This document shows, in pieces, positions 50,701 through 57,819 of a DNA stretch of 64,000 nt; the stretch's first letter is position 1; each line of letters starts with the position of its first letter. Below the pieces are notes generated by a model that did no database searches, was not told the origin of the DNA, and was given only the letters and a program-made list of their open reading frames with translations. Both the position numbers and the translations under genes were made by a program. Source of the DNA: Lewinellaceae bacterium (GTDB lineage Bacteria > Bacteroidota > Bacteroidia > Chitinophagales > Saprospiraceae); contig JACJYN010000010.1 of assembly GCA_020636095.1 (NCBI GenBank), forward strand, positions 1 through 64,000, written 5' to 3'.

Positions 50701-52211
50701 CGGCTCCCTGCCCCAGTGTACTGAGTTATATGGCGGTGGACATCAAACCCTTGCCAACGCTCGACATTTCTGGCATCCTCTGCGAGCCCGGTTATGAGAC
50801 TTATGGATTTGAAGCTCAATCCAACGTCAATGATGTTACCTTCAGCGGCGGCACGGCGACGCCTGCCGGAGCCGGGGTTTTCATCGTCAGTGCTATCCAG
50901 GCAGGGCTGGATGTAACCGCAACCGCCATCAATCCAGTTACCGGCTGCGAATCCGTAGCGGAGATCACCGCTCCCGATTGTGACTGCCAGGATGTCGTTT
51001 CCGAGCCACCGGTAAGCCTGGGGGATGTAACAGTGTGCGCCAATGAACCCTTCCCGCCCCTGGAAGTGGCCGTTGGCGACGGTGAGGCCGCAACCTGGTA
51101 TGCTACCCAGACCGGCGGCGACCCCCTTGCCGAAAACACTACCAGTTTCGTACCGGCAACCCCGGGCACCTATTACGCCGCACGGGTAAATATCCCAACT
51201 TTGTGTGAATCCACCGCCCGGGTGGCGGTAATGCTTTCTACCAAGCCCTTACCCACCGCTGATGCCGGCAATAACCAAACCATCTGCCCGGGTGAAGAGG
51301 CTCTCTTACAGGCCCAGGAAGAAGCAGGTTACACATACCTATGGAGCAATGGGGCGGCCACGCCCTCCACCCTGGTAAGCCCGCAAACCACACAAACCTT
51401 CACCCTTACCGTAACCGCCGATGGCTGTTCCGCCGAAGATATGGTTACCATAACCGTAAATCCGGCCATCCAAGGCGACATCGTTTTATTGAACCGCCTG
51501 GACTGTTTTGGAGATACGGACGGCTCGCTGCTCATCGATGCCTCTGGCGGGGTGCCTCCCCTGGCTTATGCATGGCCCAACGGCTCTGCACTGGCAGCCG
51601 TCTCCGGCCTGTCGGCAGGAGCGTATACGGTGACCATCACTGACCAGGCCGGGTGTAATACAACGGAAACCTTTGAGTTGATGGAACCGCCGGCCCTCAC
51701 CGAGGCCTCCTCGTCTGTAACCCCAGACACCAACGGCATTCACACCGGCGCGATCAATATCGGAATTGACGGCGGAACTCCGCCTTATACCTATAACTGG
51801 ACGGGCGGCGGCGGCTTCCAATCCAGCCAGCAAAACCCGTCGGGCCTGGCGGCGGGTAATTATTTCCTGACGGTGCGGGACAGCCGGCAATGCGCCCTTC
51901 AACTGGGGCCCTTCACCGTGCCGATCGTCGTTGGCTTAGAGGAAAGTGTTAAAAAACAAGCTTCGGTTCAGCTGTTCCCCAACCCCACCAACGGGAAGGT
52001 GTGGATCAGCGTTGCGCTGCCTCAGCTGGGCGATGTGCAATTAGAAGCTTTCAACCCACTGGGTGAACGCATCCTTCAACTGAAGTGGAAGGACATTACC
52101 GAACGGGCCACTGAGCTGGACTTTTCCGGCTATCCCTCCGGAATTTACCTGATCAAACTGGCTCACGAAAAAGGCTTCATTGCCAAACGCCTGGTTGTTC
52201 AACAAAATTAA
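44754..52211 (+). CDS. Giant T9SS-secreted adhesin-like protein (2485 aa) with Kazal, PPC-like and SprB-type repeats
   Basis: Unbroken frame. Signal peptide (1-19). Two copies of a lectin-like sandwich (about 153-350 and 558-747, each with SGRYRLSW and a MQIIDxDxN motif). Each is followed by a cysteine-rich Kazal-like module (CPQVYDPVCVKNGVEYGNSC near 360; QEPVCGQNGMQYTCEG near 760) and a pre-peptidase-C-like domain (about 401-543 and 929-1060). From about 1290 on come many Ig-like/SprB-type repeats (GGQGPYTFSWSNGQT; GGAGPYSFLWSNGQT; GGTPPYTYNWTGG). The C-terminus is a T9SS sorting domain (QLFPNPTNGKVWI ... LDFSGYPSGIYLIKL). Likely a surface or gliding-type adhesin. It sits 285 bp behind the STAND gene, with three exported-protein genes tightly after it. 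Confidence 0.88.
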   Translation: MKNLITLFILSFFSHFLLANNCATAVSVSFNTSWQPLTDDQFDGQQSWYAFTPLQNGTVQLCRAASFIIYDNCLNGGPSAPLSTTTTATTCSVGINAPLEELQVFAGNTIYIIVQAGFAGATVYARFVAGNTSPDCGSTCYENPELTGGQVTQCDNFESYTSDQFISPQSPFWTKWSTGSDDADVRTYFNVAEQYLRVERSGSIDPDVVYNLGNRTSGRYRLSWELNVAAGRSAYYNLLHTLPDGSGGNANLAFQAIFNSDGSALLDKPGANTNFSYNNGAWNRIMQIIDLDENLIEFWVNDDFIDSWTFSDDISATPGANRLAGINFYAYEGLNNDAPNLYAIDNICLWEVQGCACPQVYDPVCVKNGVEYGNSCAARCGGGYITAEWIAGPCNPTASNCDQATPIQCGQTLSNQTTANQGDNFNGADYANCQSTGHAFNGPDKVYEINITQRQQVKIFLDILNANDLDIFLLDQCSDPQQVGVTSVTNCIAASYVDNNSVGVYKEAIDIILDPGTYYIVVDGKNSNNQGPFNLFISCDCSCSEPPNDPPGGTVTLCENFGDYDLAAITPQSTRWRPWSNGSGDGAVITQNDNQQLKIEDNGNTASDILYLLDGLNSGRYRLSWRMWVESGKGGYFATMHQAPNSSGSNDNSANEVFFYEDGSGRLSLVSDNIDFTYLNGNWNDVMQIIDIDQNVAELWINHIFIASWNFNQGFSGSSSQLDAINFWASDNNNSFRVDDICLRQVGLDCGFISCAGQEPVCGQNGMQYTCEGRARCEGYISSEFERCFSICDYGGTFVYRTDLFTDTMRITDLAPPLLRQESCILNSYGGAVPGNFYADIYIFYNDNSDDINVNDQVMGDNTKFFVFSCDCSGATCTQTCLGEVNNGFDGSGLPEGFYYIVATNTAPEPYGFAVFPNGNCNFGVTPLNCGDTVTDSLNTNSSAFDTGGANGFDAYDDCYNGARNYLGGERVYRITLDTPSLVSVGLESDEPMGVFLYNYLCARNCMAYAETGPQGGLATLDSLPLLDGVYYLVVDREDSPAGNASYTLSMNCPQNNNFFISTFNNITDFVENCPPDPASTHLVKIPETAFPFTQQHRLSFLTLDNTLPRVIEGMSLFWNGATEMDFEIPKDLTGDAFKCAYLEGDEILLYLTDLSGSNFNGSLCQLEFQSADTGDVTAEGLFTPNATSRINRMTRLEVDNARLSSIYETVPAAGDIISIELLIDDQDWSITEVPPADWLSVDPVSGRNSAAIDINVAPNPSPLPRSTVLQFRFEGSVVTYQYLFVEQRGLCITPVASITADVAGNQICAGESATLTAQVAPIAAGLYTYQWSSGETTPSIPINPASSQPYAVTVSEDNCFSTAIASIDIAVIASPPPPASQGDRVFCDGEAIPALQVSSTVEVRWYDQPQGGNLVGAGASFTPPAEGTYYAEAVAGAGCSSESRTAATLTRRPAPTANAGPDVSVCAGQPATLNASASGGSGSGYTFTWSGGLPAIQNPTASPANTTTYSLTATDSNGCSDTDEVQVAVNELPTVSVSPTAATCGLANGSATASASGGQGPYTFSWSNGQTGPEATGLFSGSISVTVTDSLGCMAASSATVSNTGGPSIFPIDGQEICAGESASLATGATGGTEPYTFTWDQGLPNGPAQTVSPDNTTTYQAIVTDANNCSETTQVTVVVNPLPSADAGEDSEICRGNEYVLQASASGGSGEYTFHWNNGLGFGPEKLVSPLTSTTYMVSITDDKGCSDTDQVSIGVNPLPAVSITKTDAACGQNTGSAVADASGGAGPYSFLWSNGQTDEMADNLAAGSYAVTVTDNNGCATTGTIAVSDQAGPIVDIPGVSQICRGDSVNLIAVVLDGNGPYNYDWAGGLGANMNVRVAPPATTTYSVTVSDVNDCIGVAQVTVPVAQRATVNAGPNQSVCAGTEIQLNGQIGGGAVSGTWDALISGGSFNPGPAALDAAFTPPANYTGPITFALMATATAPCPSVLSYMAVDIKPLPTLDISGILCEPGYETYGFEAQSNVNDVTFSGGTATPAGAGVFIVSAIQAGLDVTATAINPVTGCESVAEITAPDCDCQDVVSEPPVSLGDVTVCANEPFPPLEVAVGDGEAATWYATQTGGDPLAENTTSFVPATPGTYYAARVNIPTLCESTARVAVMLSTKPLPTADAGNNQTICPGEEALLQAQEEAGYTYLWSNGAATPSTLVSPQTTQTFTLTVTADGCSAEDMVTITVNPAIQGDIVLLNRLDCFGDTDGSLLIDASGGVPPLAYAWPNGSALAAVSGLSAGAYTVTITDQAGCNTTETFELMEPPALTEASSSVTPDTNGIHTGAINIGIDGGTPPYTYNWTGGGGFQSSQQNPSGLAAGNYFLTVRDSRQCALQLGPFTVPIVVGLEESVKKQASVQLFPNPTNGKVWISVALPQLGDVQLEAFNPLGERILQLKWKDITERATELDFSGYPSGIYLIKLAHEKGFIAKRLVVQQN

Positions 52212-52214
52212 CTC

Positions 52215-53918
52215 ATGAAAAAATACGTGGTTATTGTCTTGTCGCTATTTTTCATCACCGCCTGCCTCGGCCCGGAGGTCAGCGAGCTGGCGTTTTTTGA
52301 AGTAGAGCTGCAAGGAGTAGAAAGTTCCGGGGAACTGGGCGCCATTGATCTCAGAGGAGTGGTGAGTGGCGATGATAACATCGTTATTGAGGAACATGGT
52401 TTTATTTGGGCGGAGACATTCTCCGCCCTGGCTGCCCTCACCGGAGAAGCTCAATGGATCAGACGGCCCGGCGCTCCGGAAAACTCCGTATTCGAGGCCT
52501 CAGCCAATGGCCTCTCGCTGGACGACACTTACTATTTTCAGGCCTACGCAATAGCCGGGGAACGCCGGGCCCTTTCCGCCATTCAATCTTTTTCCCTCGG
52601 GGTCAACCTCACCATTTCCAGAGAGGTATTCATGGATAATGACAGCGCAGTACTCACCGGCTTCATACAGGGACTGCAACAACCGGAGATCAATATCAGT
52701 GTACAAGAATTCGGCTTCGTATTTTCAGATACTTCTCCCTTCCCTGAATATGGCGCCAACACCACTTTTTCCATCCCGGAGGGCCCTTTAAATGATGACG
52801 GCCCTTTTTCAGCTACCTTAAAAAACCTGGATTTCAACCAACGATACTTCGTCCGGGCGTTTGTAAAACCGGAAGGGCTCGGGGCTTACTATAGTGATAC
52901 GTTGTCTTTTCGAATGGCCGACGGATGGCGGGCCTCCGGAGGACTGCCTTTTGCCCTGTTCAACGCCAGTAGTGCTTCCCTGGGCGATAAGGGGTATGTA
53001 GTCTTTGGTTGCCTGGACCCCGAGTGCCTGGCCCGGTCCAACCAGCTATGGGAATATGATCCCGTTCAAAACGAATGGAACGAGAAAGCACCGTTTGATG
53101 GGAATTTCGCCACCCGTCATCGCGCTACGGCTTTTGCCATTGGCGACACCTTGTATATCGGGTTTGGCCTTGCCAGCCAAAACGCCGGTTACCTTACCAA
53201 TTTCTGGAAAATTGCCCCTCAGACAGACAACACCTGGATAAAACTGGAAAACCAACCGCCACCTGAAATGCTGCCCCGAAGTGATGCGGTAGCCTTCGTA
53301 ATAGAAAATAAGAAGGCCTACCTGGGCGCCGGCAGGGCAGTAATGAACTCAACGGAAAAAGCACTAAACGACTTCTGGCGGTACGACCCCGCTACCGGCA
53401 AATGGGATAAAATGGCGGGCGCCTGGCGAAGAACCCCCAACCCGGAGTACAAAGGCAGGTTTAATGCCACGGCCTTTTCCATCAGTGACAAAGGCTACCT
53501 GGGAATCGGTACCGATATAGGGGGCGTTCTACAGGATTTCTGGGAATTCACTCCACCCACTGACCCTGCCAACCCTCAGGATACCGGCTCCTGGCGCTGG
53601 CACAGCACTTTCCCGGGAACACCGCGCTTTTCCGCTTCCAGTTTTGCCATCGGCAGCAAAGGATATCTCGGAGCCGGGCAGATTTTTACCAACTCCTTTT
53701 ATTTGGGAGACTTCTGGGAATTTGACCCTGCACGGCCCGGCGATGAAGCATGGATGCAAGTAAGCCGTTTCCGTGGCGCCACCCGAACCCGGGCTTTCAG
53801 CTTTGCAATCGGAGAAAATGGTTATATTGGTGGCGGCGAAGCCCGGCTGCTGAATGACAATGATGTCTTTTACTCTCAAGTCCTCAACAGTTTCTGGGCC
53901 TATACACCTAAACAATGA
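52215..53918 (+). CDS. Kelch-type propeller lipoprotein
   Basis: A 567-residue lipoprotein (VIVLSLFFITACLGPE) starting 3 bp after the giant gene's stop. The N-terminal 230 residues are two fibronectin-like beta domains (EEHGFIWAETFSALAAL; VQEFGFVFSDTSPFPEYG). The C-terminal 330 residues are kelch repeats: NQLWEYDPVQNEWNEKAPF, FWRYDPATGKWDKMAG, DFWEFTPPTDP, LGDFWEFDP and FWAYTPK, each preceded by a GYLGxG/GYIGGG turn, as in a six-bladed propeller. No catalytic residues. It would be surface-anchored and probably binds the adhesin or a ligand. Its stop overlaps the next start. Confidence 0.85.
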   Translation: MKKYVVIVLSLFFITACLGPEVSELAFFEVELQGVESSGELGAIDLRGVVSGDDNIVIEEHGFIWAETFSALAALTGEAQWIRRPGAPENSVFEASANGLSLDDTYYFQAYAIAGERRALSAIQSFSLGVNLTISREVFMDNDSAVLTGFIQGLQQPEINISVQEFGFVFSDTSPFPEYGANTTFSIPEGPLNDDGPFSATLKNLDFNQRYFVRAFVKPEGLGAYYSDTLSFRMADGWRASGGLPFALFNASSASLGDKGYVVFGCLDPECLARSNQLWEYDPVQNEWNEKAPFDGNFATRHRATAFAIGDTLYIGFGLASQNAGYLTNFWKIAPQTDNTWIKLENQPPPEMLPRSDAVAFVIENKKAYLGAGRAVMNSTEKALNDFWRYDPATGKWDKMAGAWRRTPNPEYKGRFNATAFSISDKGYLGIGTDIGGVLQDFWEFTPPTDPANPQDTGSWRWHSTFPGTPRFSASSFAIGSKGYLGAGQIFTNSFYLGDFWEFDPARPGDEAWMQVSRFRGATRTRAFSFAIGENGYIGGGEARLLNDNDVFYSQVLNSFWAYTPKQ

Positions 53919-54787
53919 TGAAATATTTGCTTATCTTCTTATTGTCTTCGCTGTCCGTTACCCTGGCCGGGCAGCAAATGTTCCCCCTGCGTACCTCTAC
54001 AGACAGCATCCGTTTTTCCGTCACTTCCGAAAACGGAAAGCTGTCCCTGCAACTCAACCGCCCCTTGAAGCCGGGCGAGGGTGCCTTCCCCTCCGTCACC
54101 GGCCTGCGCCTGGATGACGGGGGGCTACTGATCGATTATCAATACAAGGGCCGGCTAAAAAAAGGGCTGGATTATGATATGCAGGTCGCCTTGCTGCCCC
54201 TCAGCGGCTTCCCCATCCTGCCCACCCCCGGCGAAGTAACCGACAACAAAGCAAAAAACAACACCGGCGTTCTTAACTGGCCGGACCGCACCGAGCGGGG
54301 GCTCGATTACGGCCAATCCTACACGCTGGTCGTATTGAAATCCCTGATGGGCGAAGTGGACTGCGAAGCGGGCCGGCCGGCATTCGGCATACAAAAACAG
54401 TGGCCCTACTACGCTACCGCCATCGTTGGCGGCGGGCTGATCGGCCTGGGACAGGTCTACCGGCAGGATAAAAAAGAGGCCTATGCGCGCTACCAGGAAG
54501 CCTGGAAAGAGGGCCAAACGGCAGAAAGTGCCGAATCCGACTTCAAGGATGCTAATTCAAAGGATGATACGGCCCGGTTGCTTACTTATATCGGCTGTGG
54601 CCTCTTGGCAGTCGATGCGCTGGGCTTCGCCTGGCGGTGGGGCGCCAATAAGAGAAGGCAGGGGCTTTTCGACCAGTACTGTACACCAGAGGGCGCCGCG
54701 CTTACAGTAGCGCCCTGTATATTCCCTTCCGGAGGCCCGGAAGGAGCCCTGGCGGGGACGGGCCTGCGCCTGCATTTTCAATTTTGA
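53915..54787 (+). CDS. Exported protein of unknown function, 290 aa
   Basis: The start ATGATG overlaps the previous stop. Signal peptide (YLLIFLLSSLSVTLAGQ). The first half is a beta-rich domain (DSIRFSVTSENGKLSLQL; GLDYGQSYTLVVL). The second half has two short hydrophobic stretches (YYATAIVGGGLIGLGQVY; LLTYIGCGLLAVDALGFAW) around a charged helix with YARYQEAWKEGQTAESAESD. It ends LAGTGLRLHFQF, a possible outer-membrane-type strand. I do not recognise the family. Tight coupling to its neighbours suggests it acts with them. Confidence 0.7.
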   Translation: MMKYLLIFLLSSLSVTLAGQQMFPLRTSTDSIRFSVTSENGKLSLQLNRPLKPGEGAFPSVTGLRLDDGGLLIDYQYKGRLKKGLDYDMQVALLPLSGFPILPTPGEVTDNKAKNNTGVLNWPDRTERGLDYGQSYTLVVLKSLMGEVDCEAGRPAFGIQKQWPYYATAIVGGGLIGLGQVYRQDKKEAYARYQEAWKEGQTAESAESDFKDANSKDDTARLLTYIGCGLLAVDALGFAWRWGANKRRQGLFDQYCTPEGAALTVAPCIFPSGGPEGALAGTGLRLHFQF

Positions 54788-54810
54788 TCATTCATTCATC
54801 AAGCAAGACC

Positions 54811-56580
54811 ATGCTGTTCCGAATACTTGTTTTTTCCATCCTTTTTATGTCATTTTCCCGGCTGGCGGCCGCCCAGGCCACCCAGGGAGAGGACTCCTGC
54901 TACCGCCAATTGCGGCAAGCCGGCATCCAGTTCATGAATGAAGGGAACTTCGCCAATGCCATCAACCAGTTCTGGGCAGCGTTGGAGTGCCCCGACCTGG
55001 AAGCCGGGCATGACCTCAACCAGAAGATCAAAGAGGTTCAAACGAAGTGGGTGAACACCTTGAAATCAGAGGTCAACCGGGCACAAGCGGCTGAAAAAGA
55101 AGCAGATCAGGCACGAGCGACTGCTATTCAGGCGGAGGCGGCAGAAAAGGAGGCCCGCAAAGCAGCGGAAGCCAACGCGGTCAAAGCCCGGAACAGCGGC
55201 CTGCTGGCCGAGTCCCTGCGGCTGTCTTTGTTGTCGGAAAATACCCGCCTGCAGGATCAGAAAAGCGACGCCCTGGCTTTGGCATTCCTCAGCCTGCAGC
55301 TATCGAAGCTTTCGGGACGCGACACCTTCTCCTCCGGAATGCGGGCCTTCGCCCAGGCCGTGCGCGATTCGATGGAAGAAAAGCTCTTTCAGGCGGATCT
55401 GCCGATCGGCGCCTATGAGCTTTTACCTGGAGGAAAGGGCATGGTAGTTCAATCAGGGAACAGCATTTACATCGTCAATAACCAAAGCCGCATTTCAACC
55501 CAACTGGAAGTGGACGCGATGTTGCCCCACGCCAGCGCCACCTCAGATGACGGCGATCTCGTGTTGACCTTCACCGATGACGGCAAAGCCCAGTTGTGGA
55601 ACCAGGCCACCCACCAGGCGGCCCCCATTTCCGGCCATGGAGAGAGCATCCTGGCAGGAGATTTCGCGCCGGGCAACCAAATGGCGATTACCGGCTCCCG
55701 CGACAATACCGCCAAGGTATGGTCGGCTCAGGGCCGGGCGACGGCCACCTTCAGCGGCCATGAAGCCAACGTCTACGGTGTCCAGTGTTCTCCTGACGGC
55801 CGCCATTTCCTGACCCGGTCGGCCGATGGCACTGCCCGGATATGGAGCCAGCAGGGCCAATGCCTGGGCATCTTATCCGATGAAGCCGGCTATATTTACG
55901 ATGCCCGCTTTACGCCCACCGGCAGCCAGGTGTATACCGCCGGTGCATCCGGCCAGGTGAAGGTGTGGAACCTGCAGGGACAACTACAGCACGTTTGCCG
56001 CGGCCATCAGCAACCGGCCAGAGAGATCGTATTCCTGAATAAGGGGCAATTGGTTATGACCCGCTCGCAGGACGCAGTGATGTTGTGGAATACGGAAGGA
56101 CAATTACTCGCCACCATGGCCCACCCGGGCGGCCACATCGCCGGCTTGCGGTTCAACCAGGACAGTACCCTGGCGGTCACCTGGGAGGACGACGGGCCCC
56201 TGGCCATCCTCTGGGATGAGCAAGGCCATCGCCTGCAAGCGTTTTCCGGCCACCAGGGCGTCATCCTCTCCGCTGAACTCTCCCCCAGGGGAGATATGCT
56301 GCTCACCACCGCCACCGACGGAACGGCCAAACTCTGGGATCGCAACGGACATATCCTCATCGATTGGAACCTCAGAACCCAGCACCCTACAGCCGCCCTG
56401 TTTTCCGCCGACGGGCAGTATGTCTTTACGGCCCAAAATGACAATCAGGCCCTGATGTCCTGCCCGACCCCCTACCAGGCTTATGATCAATTGGCGGCCC
56501 ATACCGGCGCCCTGGCTCAAAAGGTGGAGGAGCTGCGGCAGCGGTATCAAATTCAGTTTTTGGAAGGAGCCGTTGAGTAA
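54811..56580 (+). CDS. Exported WD40-repeat protein with TPR-like and coiled-coil N-terminus
   Basis: 589 residues from ATG 54811 (a TTG 27 bp upstream is possible). Signal peptide (VFSILFMSFSRLAAAQ). Then a TPR-like pair (FMNEGNFANAINQFWAALEC), an alanine/glutamate-rich coiled coil (AAEKEADQARATAIQAEAAE), a helical linker (AESLRLSLLSENTRLQD, ALAFLSLQLSKL) and about eight WD40 repeats: DNTAKVWSAQGRATATFSGH, DGTARIWSQQGQCL, GQVKVWNLQGQL, DGTAKLWDRNGH. The linker-plus-WD40 plan is that of the C-terminal half of STAND-WD40 proteins, such as the minus-strand neighbour, but with a signal peptide in place of the NTPase and membrane helix. Last gene of the plus-strand run; probably a periplasmic scaffold or sensor. 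Confidence 0.82.
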   Translation: MLFRILVFSILFMSFSRLAAAQATQGEDSCYRQLRQAGIQFMNEGNFANAINQFWAALECPDLEAGHDLNQKIKEVQTKWVNTLKSEVNRAQAAEKEADQARATAIQAEAAEKEARKAAEANAVKARNSGLLAESLRLSLLSENTRLQDQKSDALALAFLSLQLSKLSGRDTFSSGMRAFAQAVRDSMEEKLFQADLPIGAYELLPGGKGMVVQSGNSIYIVNNQSRISTQLEVDAMLPHASATSDDGDLVLTFTDDGKAQLWNQATHQAAPISGHGESILAGDFAPGNQMAITGSRDNTAKVWSAQGRATATFSGHEANVYGVQCSPDGRHFLTRSADGTARIWSQQGQCLGILSDEAGYIYDARFTPTGSQVYTAGASGQVKVWNLQGQLQHVCRGHQQPAREIVFLNKGQLVMTRSQDAVMLWNTEGQLLATMAHPGGHIAGLRFNQDSTLAVTWEDDGPLAILWDEQGHRLQAFSGHQGVILSAELSPRGDMLLTTATDGTAKLWDRNGHILIDWNLRTQHPTAALFSADGQYVFTAQNDNQALMSCPTPYQAYDQLAAHTGALAQKVEELRQRYQIQFLEGAVE

Positions 56581-56605
56581 TAGAGTTGATAGGCGCATGG
56601 CCCTG

Positions 56606-56630
56606 AGAAGGTGCTAAACCTTCTATTTTA
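56606..56630. terminator. Hairpin between the two convergent operons
   Basis: AGAAGG and CCTTCT form a 6-bp stem with a 7-base loop at 56606-56624, followed by ATTTTA. It lies in the 42-bp gap where the plus and minus operons meet and overlaps the end of the minus gene. Short, so weak evidence for a shared terminator. Confidence 0.4.
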
Positions 56631-57804
56631 CCCGGATGTTCTGCCCCGGTATAATGATCTCGTGCTCCTCAAAATTATTCAGGAGCCGGATTTGATCCAG
56701 AGGAATATCGTAATCCTGAGAAATGCGGAAGAGGTTTTCTCCCTGTTGTACAGTGTGATAAACCGGATCTGATTTTGGAGAACCCATTGAATACCCCTGC
56801 GGCACAAGGCCTGGTTCGGCAAAGGCGCCCCGGTGGCTTTCTGCATTGACAAAATAGCCCGCCTCTTGAATGACCCGCGCCTGTGGGAAGGCTTCGCTTA
56901 CCTGGTAGAGCACTTCGGAGGCGCGACTCAGAGAGGTGAAAAAACCGATGCGTACCCGGTATTCTGCTCCTATCTTTTCAAAATATGGCAAGCCTTCGAT
57001 ACCAGCTTCCCGGCGGATGGTGAAAACGTTGGGAGAAGTGGCGCCGGCGTAGAGCTCGATAGCGTAGAGGTTTTGGGGTGGGGCAAAGGAACGGGGTTCC
57101 CCAGTGCCCGAATCATTAGAACTAGGAATAATAGCCCCTTTAGGAGTGGGTAAGGGCAATGTGCCTGCTTGTTCATATCCAACTATGCCCAGGCCTCTTG
57201 TTTCAACAAAAGACGGATCAGAAGAGATAGGAATGATCCGCTCACCCTCTTCCTGATATCCACCTCCTCCTCCTGCCTCACCCGCATTCGAAAAAGAGCT
57301 ATAACCGGTTTTCCCCTTAGGAATGGCCGCCCAGTTGAAAGGTAATATAACGATCTGGTTGTTAACCATTAACCGCCGTTGGTCATTTTCCGGAAGAAAC
57401 ACCTGTAACCAAAGTTGATTGTAAGGACGAATATCATGGGTGAAGTAATCAATATATATAGGATAACGAGGATTAATCCTTTGTTGCTCCAGCCTGGAAT
57501 CCCCTACCATGCTGGTATTATACGGCCGAACGATCAACCTTAATGGAAAAATGACCACGCCATCAATTTGGAAGTTCAGTTCCAAACGCACCTTGCTTGA
57601 CTTCTCATCCAAAATAAGATTGTAAGGGATTTCAAGTTCCATATCCGGGCCGATATTTTTCCTGACCACAAAATTATTAAGCCGTTGCCAACCATTAGCA
57701 TCAAAATAGGACGTGACATAAACTTCCAGTTGACTCTTCTGCCCTATTGCTGTACCAAAAGCAAAAAGTGCAATTAACCCCAGGAAAAACTCTTTTATTC
57801 GCAT
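56623..57804 (-). CDS. Exported SPOR-LysM protein
   Basis: 393 residues with signal peptide (FFLGLIALFAFGTAIGQ). The first 170 residues are a beta domain (LEVYVTSYFDANGWQRLNNF; VRLELNFQIDGVVIFPLRLI). A glycine/proline linker leads to a SPOR-like domain (about 245-320: GAEYRVRIGFFTSLSRASEV) and a C-terminal LysM domain (349-393: YHTVQQGENLFRISQDYDIP ... IIIPGQNIRV). SPOR and LysM both bind peptidoglycan, so the protein sits on the cell wall. It starts 15 bp after the TM-WD40 gene and closes the minus-strand CHAT-STAND operon, a placement that hints at the cell wall as the thing sensed or the anchor for the sensor. Confidence 0.85.
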   Translation of the reverse strand: MRIKEFFLGLIALFAFGTAIGQKSQLEVYVTSYFDANGWQRLNNFVVRKNIGPDMELEIPYNLILDEKSSKVRLELNFQIDGVVIFPLRLIVRPYNTSMVGDSRLEQQRINPRYPIYIDYFTHDIRPYNQLWLQVFLPENDQRRLMVNNQIVILPFNWAAIPKGKTGYSSFSNAGEAGGGGGYQEEGERIIPISSDPSFVETRGLGIVGYEQAGTLPLPTPKGAIIPSSNDSGTGEPRSFAPPQNLYAIELYAGATSPNVFTIRREAGIEGLPYFEKIGAEYRVRIGFFTSLSRASEVLYQVSEAFPQARVIQEAGYFVNAESHRGAFAEPGLVPQGYSMGSPKSDPVYHTVQQGENLFRISQDYDIPLDQIRLLNNFEEHEIIIPGQNIRVK

Positions 57805-57819
57805 ACGATCGATATTTCA

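Noticed and set aside
50034..50819. Long minus-strand open frame of 261 codons
   Set aside because: Antisense to the repeat region of the giant secreted protein; repetitive, GC-driven frame.
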